Shown here: piece by piece, positions 11,501-21,515 of the stretch | Position numbering within the stretch: the first letter of the stretch is position 1 | Layout of the letters: every line of letters starts with the position of its first letter | Source of the DNA: Aegilops tauschii subsp. strangulata | Lineage: Eukaryota; Streptophyta; Magnoliopsida; Poales; Poaceae | Direction: 5' to 3' | DNA: 64,000 nt | NCBI RefSeq assembly: GCF_002575655.3 | Contig: NC_053037.3 | Coordinates: forward strand, 507,850,544 to 507,914,543 | Translations under genes and position numbers: made by a program | Notes under the pieces: generated by a model | Database searches by the model: none | What the model saw: the letters and a program-made list of their open reading frames with translations, nothing else | Told to the model about the DNA's origin: nothing

Positions 11501-12293
11501 TTGTCCATTGAAATCCGGAGTCTTGCCCTTGTTGACATAGTCACGGGTTAAATTTTTCTTGAAGTTCCGGAATGCTTCGCCCATCTTCTGAAGAGCGAAC
11601 TCTTTAACTAGCCTCCTCCTCTGACGTCCACCCGGAACCTCGTTACCGAGTTCATCGACTTTGTTGTATTCCGGAGGTAGAATGAAATGTTCCATAAGCT
11701 TTCTCCAGCAATCCTTTTTTGTTCTCTTGTCGACAAAACTGAAACCAAGACGTGCCTTCTTTGGCTCCTTCCATTCCTGGACGGTGATCGGGACGTTGTC
11801 TCTAACAACGACTCCGCATTGGTTGATAAACTTTGAGGTGTGCTGTAGGGGCTTGCCGGTTTCACTGACAAACTCAATGGCATATGTTTCTCCTGTTTTC
11901 ATCGCCTTGGATTTGCCACGCTTTGTCGTACTCGATCCGGAGGGCTAAAAAAAGAAAGAGAGTCGCGCGCGTTAATACATATGTATTCACATTTCAGTAA
12001 GTTTGTATCACGAGAGGCTCAATGTATATATATACCTCGCCGGAGGTGGTTGCTACTTGCAATTCGAGATCGTCGTTTGTTGACGGTTGACCTCCGTCGA
12101 CAATGTCCGTTCCTTCACCTTCTTGATCATCGACAATCTCTGTTCCACCGTCAAGGTTCGGAAAAGAAGAGACTACATCCTCTTGTTGCTCATATTCTGA
12201 GCCCGGCACATAAGGAATCTCGTTGTTGATGATGCCCATTAAATAACGTTCAGCCTCCCGATCCCTAAGCGGCTCGGCTCTATCGTCCGCCAT
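8563..12293 (-). pseudogene. second CACTA gene (TnpA/ORF2-like) with C-terminal Ulp1-type cysteine peptidase, five exons, one frameshift
   Basis: Splice sites and phase give exons 12293-12036, 11944-9481, 9382-9209, 9108-8998 and 8890-8563. All donors are GT and acceptors AG, and the reading frame is kept across each junction. Exon 1 is acidic. Exon 2 has basic helical regions, a TDRDADLMTKF coiled-coil-like part and a long Gly/Pro/Thr-rich linker (codons near 10430-10480). Exons 3-5 encode a C48/Ulp1-like peptidase: HW with the catalytic His at the start of exon 4, the Asp of IMDSMDS, and the Gln and Cys of KQPPGTNLCGYY in exon 5. A 7-base A run (forward 11422-11428) breaks the frame between SEHFKEISKK and NKDNASKKK; one extra A restores continuity. 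Rice and Triticeae CACTA second genes with Ulp1 domains are known. The product would act with TNP2 in transposition; any de-SUMOylating role is inference. Confidence 0.85.
10425..10472 (-). repeat. GGT/ACC-type trinucleotide run encoding poly-Gly linker
   Basis: A run of CCACCACC units on the plus strand is read as GGTGGTGG on the coding strand. It gives a stretch of about 12 glycines between the N- and C-terminal halves of the second CACTA protein. Such a run is prone to slippage. Confidence 0.8.
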
Positions 12294-12402
12294 ATGTCAC
12301 TCTTGCATGTAGTAAAAATTCTTTAAGTATAAAGGAATTAAAAATAAGATTAAGGGGACATAGAGGAGGAGGAATTAAAAAAAAAGATTATTGAGCACTG
12401 CC

Positions 12403-13455
12403 AAGTATTTTGTTTTGTTTTCTTTGTTTTTCTTTTTGGTTTTCATTTGGTTTCTTTCTTCTTCCTTTTTTCTTCTTTTTTTCTTCTTCTTCCTTTCTTC
12501 TTCCTCTTTCTTCTTTCTTTCTTCTTCTTCCTTTTTCTTTCTTCTTTCTTTCTTCTTCTTCCTTTCTTCTTCCTTTCTTCTTCTTTTTTTTCTTCTTCCT
12601 TTTTCTTTCTTCTTTCTTTTGGTTTTCATTTGGTTTTCATTTTTTTTCTTCCTTTTTCTTTCTTCTTTTTTTCTTCTTCCTTTTCTTTCTTCTTTTTTTC
12701 TTCTTCCTTTTTCTTTCTTCTTTCTTTCTTCTTTCTTTTTTCTTCTTCCTTTTTTTCTTCTTCCTTTTTCTTCTTTCTTTCTTCTTTCTTTTTTTCTTCT
12801 TCCTTTTTTTTCTTCTTTCTTTTGGTTTTCATTTGGTTTTCTTTCTTCTTTCTTTTTGGTTTCTTTTGTTTTGTTTTCTTTTTTTTTCTTCTTCCTTTTT
12901 CTTTCTTCTTCCTTTTTTCTTCTTCCTTTTTCTTTCTTCTTTCTTTCTTCTTTCTTTTCTTCTTTTTTCATTTGGTTTCTTTCTTCTTCTTCCTTTTTCT
13001 TTCTTCTTTCTTTCTTCTTCTTCCTTTCTTCTTCCTTTCTTCTTCTTTTTTTCTTCTTCCTTTTTCTTTCTTCTTTCTTTTGGTTTTCATTTGGTTTTCA
13101 TTTTTTTCTTCTTCCTTTTTCTTTCTTCTTTTTTTCTTCTTCTTTTTTCTTCTGTTTTCTTTTGTTTTCTTTTGTTTTTCTTCTGTTTTTTCTTCCTTTT
13201 TTCCTTTTTTCTTCCGTTTTTTTCTTCTGGTTTTTTCTTCTGTTTGTTTTTCTTGTGTTTTCTTTTGTTTTCTTTTTTCTTTATTCTTCCTTTTTCTTTT
13301 GTTTTCTTTTTTTTCTTCCTTTTTCCTTTTTTCTTCCTTTTTCTTGTTTTTCTTCCTTTTTCTTGTTTTTCTTCTGTTTTTCTTTTGTTTTCTTCTTCCT
13401 TTTTTCTTCTTCTTCTTCCTTTTTCTTTCTTCTTCTTCCTTTTTCTTTCTTCTAG
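12403..13455 (-). repeat. 1-kb polypyrimidine/polypurine tract (GAA/GAAA-rich on minus strand)
   Basis: Over about 1050 bases the plus strand is almost only T and C, built of TTC, TTTC and TTTTTC units, with rare TTTTGGTTTTCATTTGG interruptions that recur. The long open frames on either strand here (Phe/Ser-rich or Lys/Glu/Arg-rich) are by-products of this composition. The tract lies between the promoter-like region at 13712 and the ATG at 12293 of the second CACTA gene, so it would be in its leader or first intron. Confidence 0.9.
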
Positions 13456-13710
13456 CTTCTTCCTTTTCCGGCGGCGGGAGGCGCGCGGTGGACGGCAGGC
13501 AGGGGCAGCGGGCAAGGGCAAGGGCAGGGGCTGCGGCGGGCAAGGGCAGGGCACGGGCGGCGGCGGCGCTCACTGGGGACGGGGGCGGTGGCGCGCAGGG
13601 CTTCGTCGTCGGCGTCGGCGTCGGGGCAGGGCTTCGGCGTCGATCGGCGTCGGGGCAGGGCTTCGGCGTCGAGAGAGGAGAATGGGAAGTGGCGGAAACT
13701 GCTAAGTGTA
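13456..13710 (-). other. GC-rich leader region downstream of the internal CACTA promoter
   Basis: The composition switches sharply from pyrimidine-only to GGC/GTC-rich sequence, including repeated GTCGGGGCAGGGCTTCGGCG units. On the minus strand this directly follows the TATATATA at 13712-13719 and so should be transcribed as the 5' leader. No conserved protein is seen. Confidence 0.5.
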
Positions 13711-13711
13711 G

Positions 13712-13963
13712 TATATATAGACGTACCTTTAGTCCCGGTTGGGGAGGCGGACCGCGACTAAAGGTACCCTTTAGTCGCGGTTGGCCACACCAACCGCGAC
13801 TAAAGGGTACCTTTAGTCGCGGTCCGCCTCCCCAACCGGGACTAAAGGGTTTTGGCGCCGCTTTCGTTCCCGCGCAGAAAGACCCTTTAGTCGCGGTTGG
13901 GGACAACAACCGCGACTAAAGGGTACCCTTTAGTCGCGGTCCGCCTCCCCAACCGGGACTAAA
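13712..13963 (-). promoter_or_regulatory. internal inverted-repeat cluster plus TATA box: promoter of the second CACTA gene
   Basis: Bases 13728-13963 contain ten TTTAGTCSCG motifs arranged as five inverted pairs, with loops such as TTGGGGAGGCGGACC. TATATATA lies at 13712-13719, only 8 bp from the cluster on the side facing the gene. The same order (cluster, short gap, TATATATA, leader) is seen for the TNP2 gene at the right end. No CACTA terminus is present here, so this is not the end of a nested element. Promoter function and control by the terminal-repeat-binding protein are inferred. Confidence 0.65.
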
Positions 13964-14803
13964 GGCATTGTGCTGCTACCACTGCCGCTCCCCTCGCTAG
14001 TTTAGTCCCACCTCGCTAGTTGAGAGGGGCGCGCAGTGGTTTATAAGCCCCACTGCCGCTCCCCTCTTGAGGTCCTCTCCATTGCAGGCTTACGGGCCTA
14101 ATTGTCACTGCTATGCCTGATGGGCCTACTGGGCCTTCTGCGGGCCTGAATCCTGGCCCATCGATGGGTTTCTAGTCGTATTCAGGCCGTGGTGGCCCAG
14201 TAGGTGGCATATTTTTTATTTTTTGCCTGTTTTTTGTTTTCTTTTTTGATTTATTTATTTTGTTTTGTTTCTACTTACAACAAAAAACTTATTTATTTTA
14301 TTTTATTTTGTTTCTAATTACTTATTTATTTTACTTTATGATAATTATTTTTGCTATTAAAGTTTCTAACAAAAAAAGTTCTTTATGAAATTCTTTTAGC
14401 TTTCAATGATTTTGAACAGAAAATACTTCGATAATTTTAGTTGAATCAATTTTATTTATGTTATTAAAATTTATTTTATTTTGTTTGTACTTATATATTT
14501 TATTAAAGTTTATATTATTTTGTTTCTAATTCATTTTAAAATCTTAAAAATACAATTATATATCAAAAAATCAGAAAATAAAACTAATTCATTTTAAATT
14601 CTTAAAAATACAAATAATATATCAAAAAAATCAGAAAAATAAAACTAATTCATTTTAAAATCTTAAAAATACAATTATATATCAAAAAAATCAGAAAATA
14701 AAACTAATTCATTTTAAAATCCCTTGAAGGTTTGACAAAAGGTTTGATACATCATTCAGTTCATCGACCAAATACAAAGTTTGGTACAATAAATTATTAC
14801 ACA
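13964..14803. other. intergenic region of the CACTA element
   Basis: This is the 3' flank of the TNP2 gene. It has GGGCCTAC-rich sequence at 14090-14210 and then strongly AT-rich sequence. It contains a short tandem array (14529-14720) and no coding sequence. Confidence 0.6.
14529..14720. repeat. AT-rich tandem repeat, about three copies of ~59 bp
   Basis: Units begin with ATTCATTTTAAA at about 14529, 14588 and 14648. Each contains CTTAAAAATACAA and TATATCAAAAAA in order, and a partial fourth unit follows. It lies just downstream of the TNP2 stop codon. Confidence 0.8.
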
Positions 14804-17800
14804 TCAATTCTTCCCTTGTGTCCCTGCTTGCTTACGATTGTGCCGTATCCATGGAGCATCCTCATCATTTAACTTAATGCTTGGGTCAGTGTTCACTTTG
14901 AAGGGCGGAATTTCACCAAACATATTATAATCTTCTGACATGTCTGTCTTGTCCTCCACTCCCACGATGTTTCTTTTCCCTGAAAGAACAATGTGGCGCT
15001 TTGGATCATCGCATGATGTACTGATCGTTTTCTTATCTTTCCGTTTCCTCGGTTTGCTACTCATGTCCTTCAAATAAAAAACCTGAGCGACATCTTTGGC
15101 AAGGACGAATGGTTCGTCAAGGTGATTGTTGAAATCCACCATTGTCATTCCGTATTGCTCGTCCACCTTTACCCCACCTCCTGTTAGCTTGAACCATTTG
15201 CACCGGAACAAAGGGACCTTAAAGGAGGGTCCATAGTCAAGTTCCCATATCTCCTCTATGTAACCATAATATGTGACCTTTCGCCCATTCTCGGTTGCTG
15301 CATCAAAGCGGACACCACTGTTTTGGTTGGTGCTCTTTTTATCTTGGGCGATGGTGTAAAATGTATTCCCATTTATCTCGTACCCTTGGAAAATCGTTAT
15401 AGTCGAAGATGGTTTCTTGGCCAACATGTACAGCTGATCTCCAACATCATTGTCATTCATTAAATGTTTTCGCAACCAACTGCCGAAAGTCTCCATGTGG
15501 GCCTTTCTAATCCAGGATTCAGGCTTCCCCGGGTTGTCCGAGCGTAAAATATTCTTGTGTTGCTCGAAGTACGGAGCCACAAAGCTGGAATTTTGCAGAA
15601 CTGTGTGGTGTGCTTCAGTCATAGAATGACCGTCCATACATATCATGGATTTCCTTCCGATCTTGCCTTTTCCACTTAGTCTCCCCTCGTGCCGCGATTG
15701 AGGAATACCAATCGGCTTAAGGTCAGGAACATAGTCAATACAGAACTCAATTACCTCCTCATTTCCATAGCCCTTGACGATGCTTCCTTCTGGCCTAGCA
15801 CGGTTACGAACATATTTTTTTAATACTCCCATGAACCTCTCAAAGGGGGACATATTGTGTAGAAATACAGGACCGAGAATGGAAATCTCTTCGACTAGGT
15901 GGAGCAGGAGGTGCGTCATAATATCGAAGAAGGATGGTGGGAACACCAACTCGAAACTGACAAGGCATTGGACCACATCGTTCTATAACCGTGGTAGATC
16001 TTCTGGATTGATTACCTTCTGAGAGATTGCATTGAGGAATGCACATAGCTTCACAATGGCTACTCGAACATTTTCCGGTAGGAGCCCCCTCAAAGCAATC
16101 GGAAGCAATTGCGTCATAATCACGTGGCAGTTGTGAGACTTCAGGTTTTGGAACTTTTTCTCCGCCATGTTTATTATTCCCTTTATATTCGACGAGAAGC
16201 CAGACGGGACCTTCATACTGCTCAGGCATTCAAAAAAAATGACCTTCTCTTCTTTGGTAAGAGCGTAGCTGGCACGACCTTGAAACCATTCCGGATGCCG
16301 GTCATCTGGGTCTTTCAAAAGTTGCTGGTCCTGCCGTGCTTCCTTTGTATCATTTGTCTTCCCATACACGCCCAAGAAGCTTAGCAGGTTCACGCAAATA
16401 TTCTTCGTAACATGCATCACGTCGATTGCAGAGCGGACATCTAGGACTTTCCAATATTCTAGCTCCCAAAATATAGATTTCTTCTTCCACATGGGTGCGT
16501 GCCCGTCAACTCCCCGCGGAACTGATTGTCCGCCAGGACCCTTTCCAAAGATGACTTTCAAATCCTTGACCATATCAAATATCTCAGCACCAGTACGTTC
16601 CGCAGGCTTCGGCCGGTGATCTGCCTTGCCGTTGAAATGCTTGCCTTTCTTTCTTACGTTATGATTTCGGGGAAGAAATCGACGATGACCCAGGTACACG
16701 TTCTTCTTACAATTAACCAAACGTACACTTTCAGTCTCATGTAAGCAGTGCGTGCATGCATTGTATCCCTTATTTGTCTGTCCCGAAAGGTTACTGAGAG
16801 CAGGCCAATCGTTGATGGTTACAAAAAGCAACGCTCGTAGGTCAAATTCCTCTCCTTTGTGCTCATCCCAGACACGTACACCAGGTCTAGCCCACAATTG
16901 TAAAAGTTCATCAACTAATGGCCTTAGGTACACATCGATGTCGTTCCCGGGTTGCTTTGGACCTTGGATGAGCACTGGCATCATAATGAACTTCCGCTTC
17001 ATGCACAACCAAGGAGGAAGGTTGTAGATGCATAGAGTCACGGGCCAGGTGCTATGGCTGGAGCTCTGCTCGCCAAAAGGATTCATGCCATCAGTACTTA
17101 GACCAAATCTTATGTTCCTTGCGTCAGCTGCAAAATCTTTGAACACTCTGTCGATCTTTCTCCATTGCGTTCCATCAGCGGGGTGTCTCAACTCCCCGTC
17201 GGACTTACGGTCCTCTTTGTGCCATCGCAACGACTTGGCATGCTTTTTGTTCATGAACAGACGTTTCAACCGTGGTATTATAGGAGCATACCACATCACC
17301 TTGGCGGGAACCCTCTTCCTGGGTTTCTCGCCCTCAACATCGTCACCAGGGTCATCGCCTCTGATCTTATAACGCAATGCAGTGCATACAGGGCATTCAT
17401 TCAAATTCTCGTATTCACCGCGGTAGAGGATGCAGTCGTTAATGCATGCATGTATCTTCAGAACCTCTAAACCTAGAGGGCAGACAACCTTCTTTGCTTC
17501 GTACGTACTGGCGGGCAACTCGTTATTCTTCGGAAACATATTCTTCAACATTTTCAGCAAATTTTCAAATGATGAGTCACCTACACCTTCCTGTGCCTTC
17601 CATTTTAGCAAATCCAGTGTGCAGCCCAGCTTTTTCAGACTATTATCGCATCCTGGATACAATGACTTTTTGTGATCCTCTAACATGCGATCCAAATTCT
17701 CCCTATCCTTGTCAGTTTCGCAGCGTCTCCGTGCATCAGCAATGGTCCGACCAAGATTATCAGCGGGCTCATCATGTGCCTCTTCTTCACCTTCACCTAA

Positions 17801-18133
17801 CCCTTCCCCACCTTCAGCATCATCCTCCATGAAAGTATCACAGAAATGATCATGATAGTTGTCATCGATATCATCCCCTTCTTCATCTTCTTCCATTCTA
17901 ACCCCTCTTTCTCCATGCTTGGTCCAACAATTATAGCTTGGCATGAAACCGTGCCGAAGCAGGTGCATGTCAACGTCTCTTGAGGAGGAGTAACCCTTCT
18001 GATTCTTACAGACAGCACATGGGCAGATAATAAAACCTTGCTGCTTGTTCGCATTTGCCACTACGAGGAAATCTTTCAAACCCGTAGTGAACTCGTCGGA
18101 GAGTCGGGGACCGTACATCCATTGCCGATTCAT
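14804..18133 (-). pseudogene. TNP2-type CACTA transposase, full length with one in-frame TAG
   Basis: A single frame runs from the ATG at 18133 (NRQWMYGPRLSDEF) to the stop at 14804, about 1108 codons, interrupted only by TAG at 15985-15983. Domains in order: N-terminal transposase-associated domain with the CPCAVCKN and NCWTKHGERG motifs (residues ~1-80), an acidic spacer, the TNP2 transposase core (Transposase_21 type; GLSTDGMNPFG and FVTINDWPALSNLSGQ), then DUF4218-like (FFDIMTHLLLHLVEEI) and DUF4216-like (YGYIEEIWELDY, PLFRCKWF) regions. The TAG lies between LPRL and NDVVQCL, where relatives keep reading through, and it separates the core from DUF4218. TAG from CAG by one substitution is likely. 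An AG just upstream of the ATG suggests a leader intron. TNP2 recognises the 13-bp ends and cuts the element. Readthrough or trans-supply would be needed for activity. Confidence 0.93.
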
Positions 18134-18458
18134 CTGCATTATTATTATATAAAGTATATAATTAACCATCATGCATTTGTTAAACTAACTAGCTAGAAAT
18201 AATACAAATTAAACAATGAACTACACACATGCGTATTTTATCAATGACACATGAAAGGTTCAAGTTGCTAACCGCGATCGCGGAGGAAAAATAAATGAGA
18301 AAGCTCAAGTGTGGCTCGGACACTTCATATCATGTTTGTTTCAGGCTCTCGGGCATTTCATCGAACACCTTGTGTGCATAGGAGGAATCAAAAGCAAACC
18401 CACCACCCCCTTCTGAAAATTGTGAAGTGAGCTGAGTGAAGTGAAGTGAGCTGAGTCC

Positions 18459-18750
18459 TATATATAGGGATGGGCCTTTAGTCCCGGTTGGCCTGGCCAA
18501 CCGCGACTAAAGGCCTTCGGGGACCTTTAGTCCCGGTTGGCCAACCGGGACTAAAGCCCCTCCCGTCCGCCAGCTGGATGGGCCTTTAGTCCCGGTTGGC
18601 CTGGCCAACCGCGACTAAAGGTCCCCGAAGGCCTTTAGTCCCGGTTGGCCTGGCCAACCGCGACTAAAGCCCCTCCCGTCCGCCAGCTGTCGACCGAGCG
18701 CGCTGGGCCCAGATAGTTGGTCGCGGGTCTCCTCCCGAACCGCGACTAAA
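18459..18750 (-). promoter_or_regulatory. right subterminal repeat array with TATA box of the TNP2 gene
   Basis: Bases 18477-18750 hold nine exact TTTAGTCSCG/complement motifs as inverted pairs (arms such as CGGTTGGCC/GGCCAACCG), plus degenerate copies to 18787. TATATATA is at 18459-18466, 10 bp from the array on the side facing the TNP2 start 326 bp away. Array and TATA together look like the TNP2 promoter and the transposase-binding end. Confidence 0.8.
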
Positions 18751-18825
18751 GGCCCCTTTTGTCGCGGTTCGATTGTTTTGGGGACTAATGGGGGCGTATG
18801 GAAACCTCTTTTTCTACTAGTGATG

Positions 18826-19244
18826 GATTACCCTCTTTCTTCTGTTTATTTCTTTCGGTAGTACTCTTTATTACGAAAAATCATTTGGTGACTTCGTCAA
18901 TTTTAGCTGTGTTTGTGGTTTACCCTGTTTTCTAAATTCCACGTTTATGGTTTACCCTCAAGACTTTTCAGCTGTGTTTGTTCTGTGGGAAAAAACCTTT
19001 TGGTGACTTCATCAATTTTAAGATGTTGTGCCGGCTCAGTATCTAAAAAATGCTTATAATGTACGATGGGCGTGCGTGACTTTATAGGATGAGTGTATGT
19101 GCATATATGTGAGAATCTACAATTAGACTGTGTTCAAAGAAGAAGATAAAACCAAATTAAAAATAGAAGATAAATCAGACCAACAAATGTTCTCCTAGTA
19201 CTATTTTTTTGAAACAATTTTGTTGCGTAAATATTCTGTCAAAA
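18826..19244. other. spacer without recognisable feature
   Basis: AT-rich sequence in which the phrase GTTTATGGTTTACCCT and TTTTGGTGACTTC recur. I see no gene in it. Confidence 0.4.
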
Positions 19245-19328
19245 GATCGGGCAACATCCCAACCAGCGACCTAAGGATTGATCTGCAAATACTACAGTCC
19301 TCCGCTCTACCAACTGAGCTAAGGTCGG
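19245..19328 (-). pseudogene. tRNA-Tyr pseudogene (intron-containing)
   Basis: The minus strand from 19328 starts CCGACCTTAGCTCAGTTGG and keeps the D arm, anticodon arm with GTA, an intron and CCTTAGGTCGC. This matches the intact tRNA-Tyr at 51612-51698 almost base for base up to the T arm. There GGTTCGAATCC is replaced by GGTTGGGATGT, and the acceptor 3' strand does not pair. The B box is thus lost. Confidence 0.8.
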
Positions 19329-19543
19329 TTTTTGTTAACACTAAATTATGCTAGTTTAATAGCATAAGAAGCTGTGACAAGGATTAGTGCACCAAATGCG
19401 CGACTTGCTAATCAACAGTGAGGAAAACAAATAGAGTAAAGAAATGCTTAGTAGTGTTATTTGGGAATTATAGGGTGTTTGAAGGGATAGAGGGATTGGT
19501 GGAATAGTTCATGGATGTATTGCTTGAGCCTCATAGACATATA

Positions 19544-19656
19544 CTCCCTCCGTCCGGAAATACTTGTCGAAGGAATGGATGTATCTAGACGTATTTTAGT
19601 TCTAGATACATCCATTTTTATGCATTTTTCCGACAAGTATTTCCGGACGGAGGGAG
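19544..19656. mobile_element. Stowaway MITE (Athos-like), 113 bp, TA target site
   Basis: Perfect inverted termini CTCCCTCCGTCCGGAAATAC are flanked by TA on both sides (19542-19543, 19657-19658). The arms pair over most of the length. It sits within the left LTR of the small retroelement and is absent from the right LTR, which shows the empty site. The Athos name is from the terminal sequence and is tentative. Confidence 0.93.
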
Positions 19657-19750
19657 TATATAGGAGTACATGCTCATCTTGGAGTACAAGACCAGGTAGA
19701 ATAATATCCTACGCTATCCTAGCTTTCCTAATAATCACGATACTCAAACA

Positions 19751-21079
19751 CCCCCCTCCCCCCACCTCCGCAGTCACAACGGTAGCGACGCAGACGGTGA
19801 GACTGGAGAAGAATCCGAAGGCAAGCCGACGGACACCCCCCACAGTCGTAACAATTGATACATCGCGGAAGGCGTGGCTGGAGTGGAAACCGACGAGGTT
19901 GCTCAAGCAAGGCGGTAGCCCTTTGTGAAGTAGCCAAGAGCGTACGTGGTGTAGCCGTGGTCGAGGTTGTTGTGCGAAGAACGCCGTGGTCGATATCGAG
20001 TCGGGGTAGCCGGTGTCGAGGAAGTCGCCGTGGAGCCGTGGAAGAAGAGCGATGGCGGCGGCGGCTAGGAAGGGAGTGCGGCGGCGATGCTCAAAGTAGG
20101 CGAGATATAACCCAACAGCGTGACGAAGACCGGCGCGGACAGTGGCGTTCTTGCGCCAAGGGAGGCGGCGCGGCGCATACCACTTGAAGTCGACGCGCGA
20201 GGACGGCGGTGGACCGCGGGCCGCAGCGCTATGGACCGAAGGGGCGACGCAGCGGCGACGGGCAGGTCGGGGCGACGGCGGGGAAGACCTCAGAGCGGTT
20301 GCAAGGATTGCGTGCCACGCTCGCTACGGCCCGATGGGGTGACGCAGTGGCAACGCGAGCGTCGGTGCAGCCTCGGGGACGGCTTGGAGCGGACGGCCTC
20401 GGTGCGGCGGTTGACCGCAGCACTACGGCCCAAAGGGGCGACGCAGCGGCAATGCGCGAGTTGGTGCAACCACGGAAACGGCCTTAGGGCGGCGGCAGGG
20501 ACCATGGGCCACGGCGCTACGGCTCGAAGGGGCGATGCAGCGGCGGCGCGGATCGGTGCAGCCACGGGGAGAACCACGGGGCGACGGTGCTGCGGCCCTA
20601 CGGGACGACACAATGGCAGCCCGTTGCTCGATCGGTGGAGGGGCACGCTGAACTCGGGGACAGGGCGGTGACCCCCAGCTTAAAGCGACGGGCGGGCAGA
20701 GGCGCAAATGACGGCCATGGCGGGCCACCGCGTCGCGCGAGGCTGCCGGGTCGGAGAAGAGGCCGAGTGTCGCGCCGGTATCAGAGTAGGGCGCACGGGG
20801 GTCGACGTCGGCGGCGGGCGACACAAACCGATCAAGTATAGATCGAAAAACCAAAATGAAAACGCCGATCAAAACGACCGGCGAGAGAGAGAGAAAATCA
20901 GAAGCAAGGGCTCGGGAAAAAAGCTCTGTAGGGCAGCCGGTCAACACGACCGGCAGACGAACCCTAATACGAGTGGCGCGGCCCCCGGCGGCGGTCTTGG
21001 AGGCCCACCGCCCCGGGGACGGCGCGCAGGGCGGAAGCGGCGGGCGACGGCTAGGGTTGGATCAATTAGGCTAATACCA
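19751..21079. repeat. GC-rich interior of the small LTR element with degenerate ~95-bp tandem units
   Basis: The interior contains about five diverged units between 20220 and 20640. Each has a CTACGGCCC-like start, a GGGGYGACGCAGYGGC core and a GGTGCARCC motif followed by a CGGGGA-like end. The remaining interior is GC-rich with no recognised protein; long open frames on both strands follow from composition. It may be a captured and amplified host segment, which cannot be proven here. Confidence 0.6.
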
Positions 21080-21249
21080 TGTTAGAAGGGATAGAGAGAT
21101 AGATGGAATAGTTCATGGATGTATTGCTTGAGCCTCATAAATATATATATATATATAGGAGTACATGATCATCTTAAAATACAAGGCAAGATAGAATAAT
21201 ATTCTACCTTATCCTAGCTTTTTTAATAATCACGATCCTCAACATAGGG

Positions 21250-21515
21250 GACTAGGGGACAACGAGAAAAGGAAATGTATTTATTAGGAACCTAATCTTC
21301 ATTTTGCGGCCTGCAAGAAACCATGATACAGGAGTAGAGGACTACCCCAGCTATGCTGCACCTGAGATTTTGACTGAATCTCTTCTCCTTCTAGAGGAGG
21401 ATCTGTAAGTATTCCAGTAGAGGTAAAAAAGGATTTCTTGTGAAATTGGAAACTGATTTTGTCAATAATTTTGTGCTTGTGTATGGAGACGCATAAGTTG
21501 GAGGCAAAAAAATAA
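21250..21515. other. spacer between two insertions
   Basis: Short AT-rich stretch. I see no gene or repeat that can be classified. Confidence 0.4.

Larger units (their letters stand above)
8037..18822 (-). mobile_element. near-intact CACTA (En/Spm) transposon, 10,786 bp, TSD ATG
   Basis: Left terminus CACTGGTAGAAAAA and right terminus (read inward) CACTAGTAGAAAAA are inverted copies with one mismatch. The 3-bp direct repeat ATG flanks them at 8034-8036 and 18823-18825. Subterminal regions carry many inverted TTTAGTCSCGGTT motifs. The element encodes a TNP2 transposase (18133-14804) and a second five-exon gene with a Ulp1-like peptidase end (12293-8563), both on the minus strand. CACTA ends, a 3-bp TSD, subterminal repeat arrays and a two-gene content are the hallmarks of autonomous En/Spm elements. 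Each gene has a single visible inactivating lesion. Confidence 0.97.
19476..21244 (-). mobile_element. small non-autonomous LTR retrotransposon (TRIM/SMART-like), TSD TAGGG
   Basis: Two LTRs, 19476-19750 (275 bp including a MITE, ~160 without) and 21080-21244 (165 bp), share TGTT..GAAGGGATAGAG, CATGGATGTATTGCTTGAGC and CCTAATAATCACGAT. They flank 1329 bp. The 5-bp repeat TAGGG lies at 19471-19475 and 21245-21249. On the minus strand TGGTATTAGCC (21079-21069) directly follows the right LTR and resembles a tRNA-iMet primer-binding site. A purine tract (19770-19751) precedes the left LTR. The interior encodes no gag or pol. Confidence 0.9.

Noticed and set aside
12391..13919. Very long open frames (up to ~490 codons) on both strands, Phe/Ser/Leu-rich or Lys/Glu/Arg-rich
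   Set aside because: They are a consequence of the T/C-only (A/G-only) composition, which lacks stop codons. No domain, and several frames are open at once.
13728..13963. Internal TTTAGTC array as the end of a second, nested CACTA element
   Set aside because: No CACTNGTAGAAAAA terminus and no 3-bp duplication lie nearby, and the flanks are continuous with the rest of the element.
20120..20947. Long Arg/Gly/Ala-rich frames in the interior of the small LTR element
   Set aside because: High GC content with overlapping open frames on both strands and degenerate tandem units. No conserved protein can be recognised.
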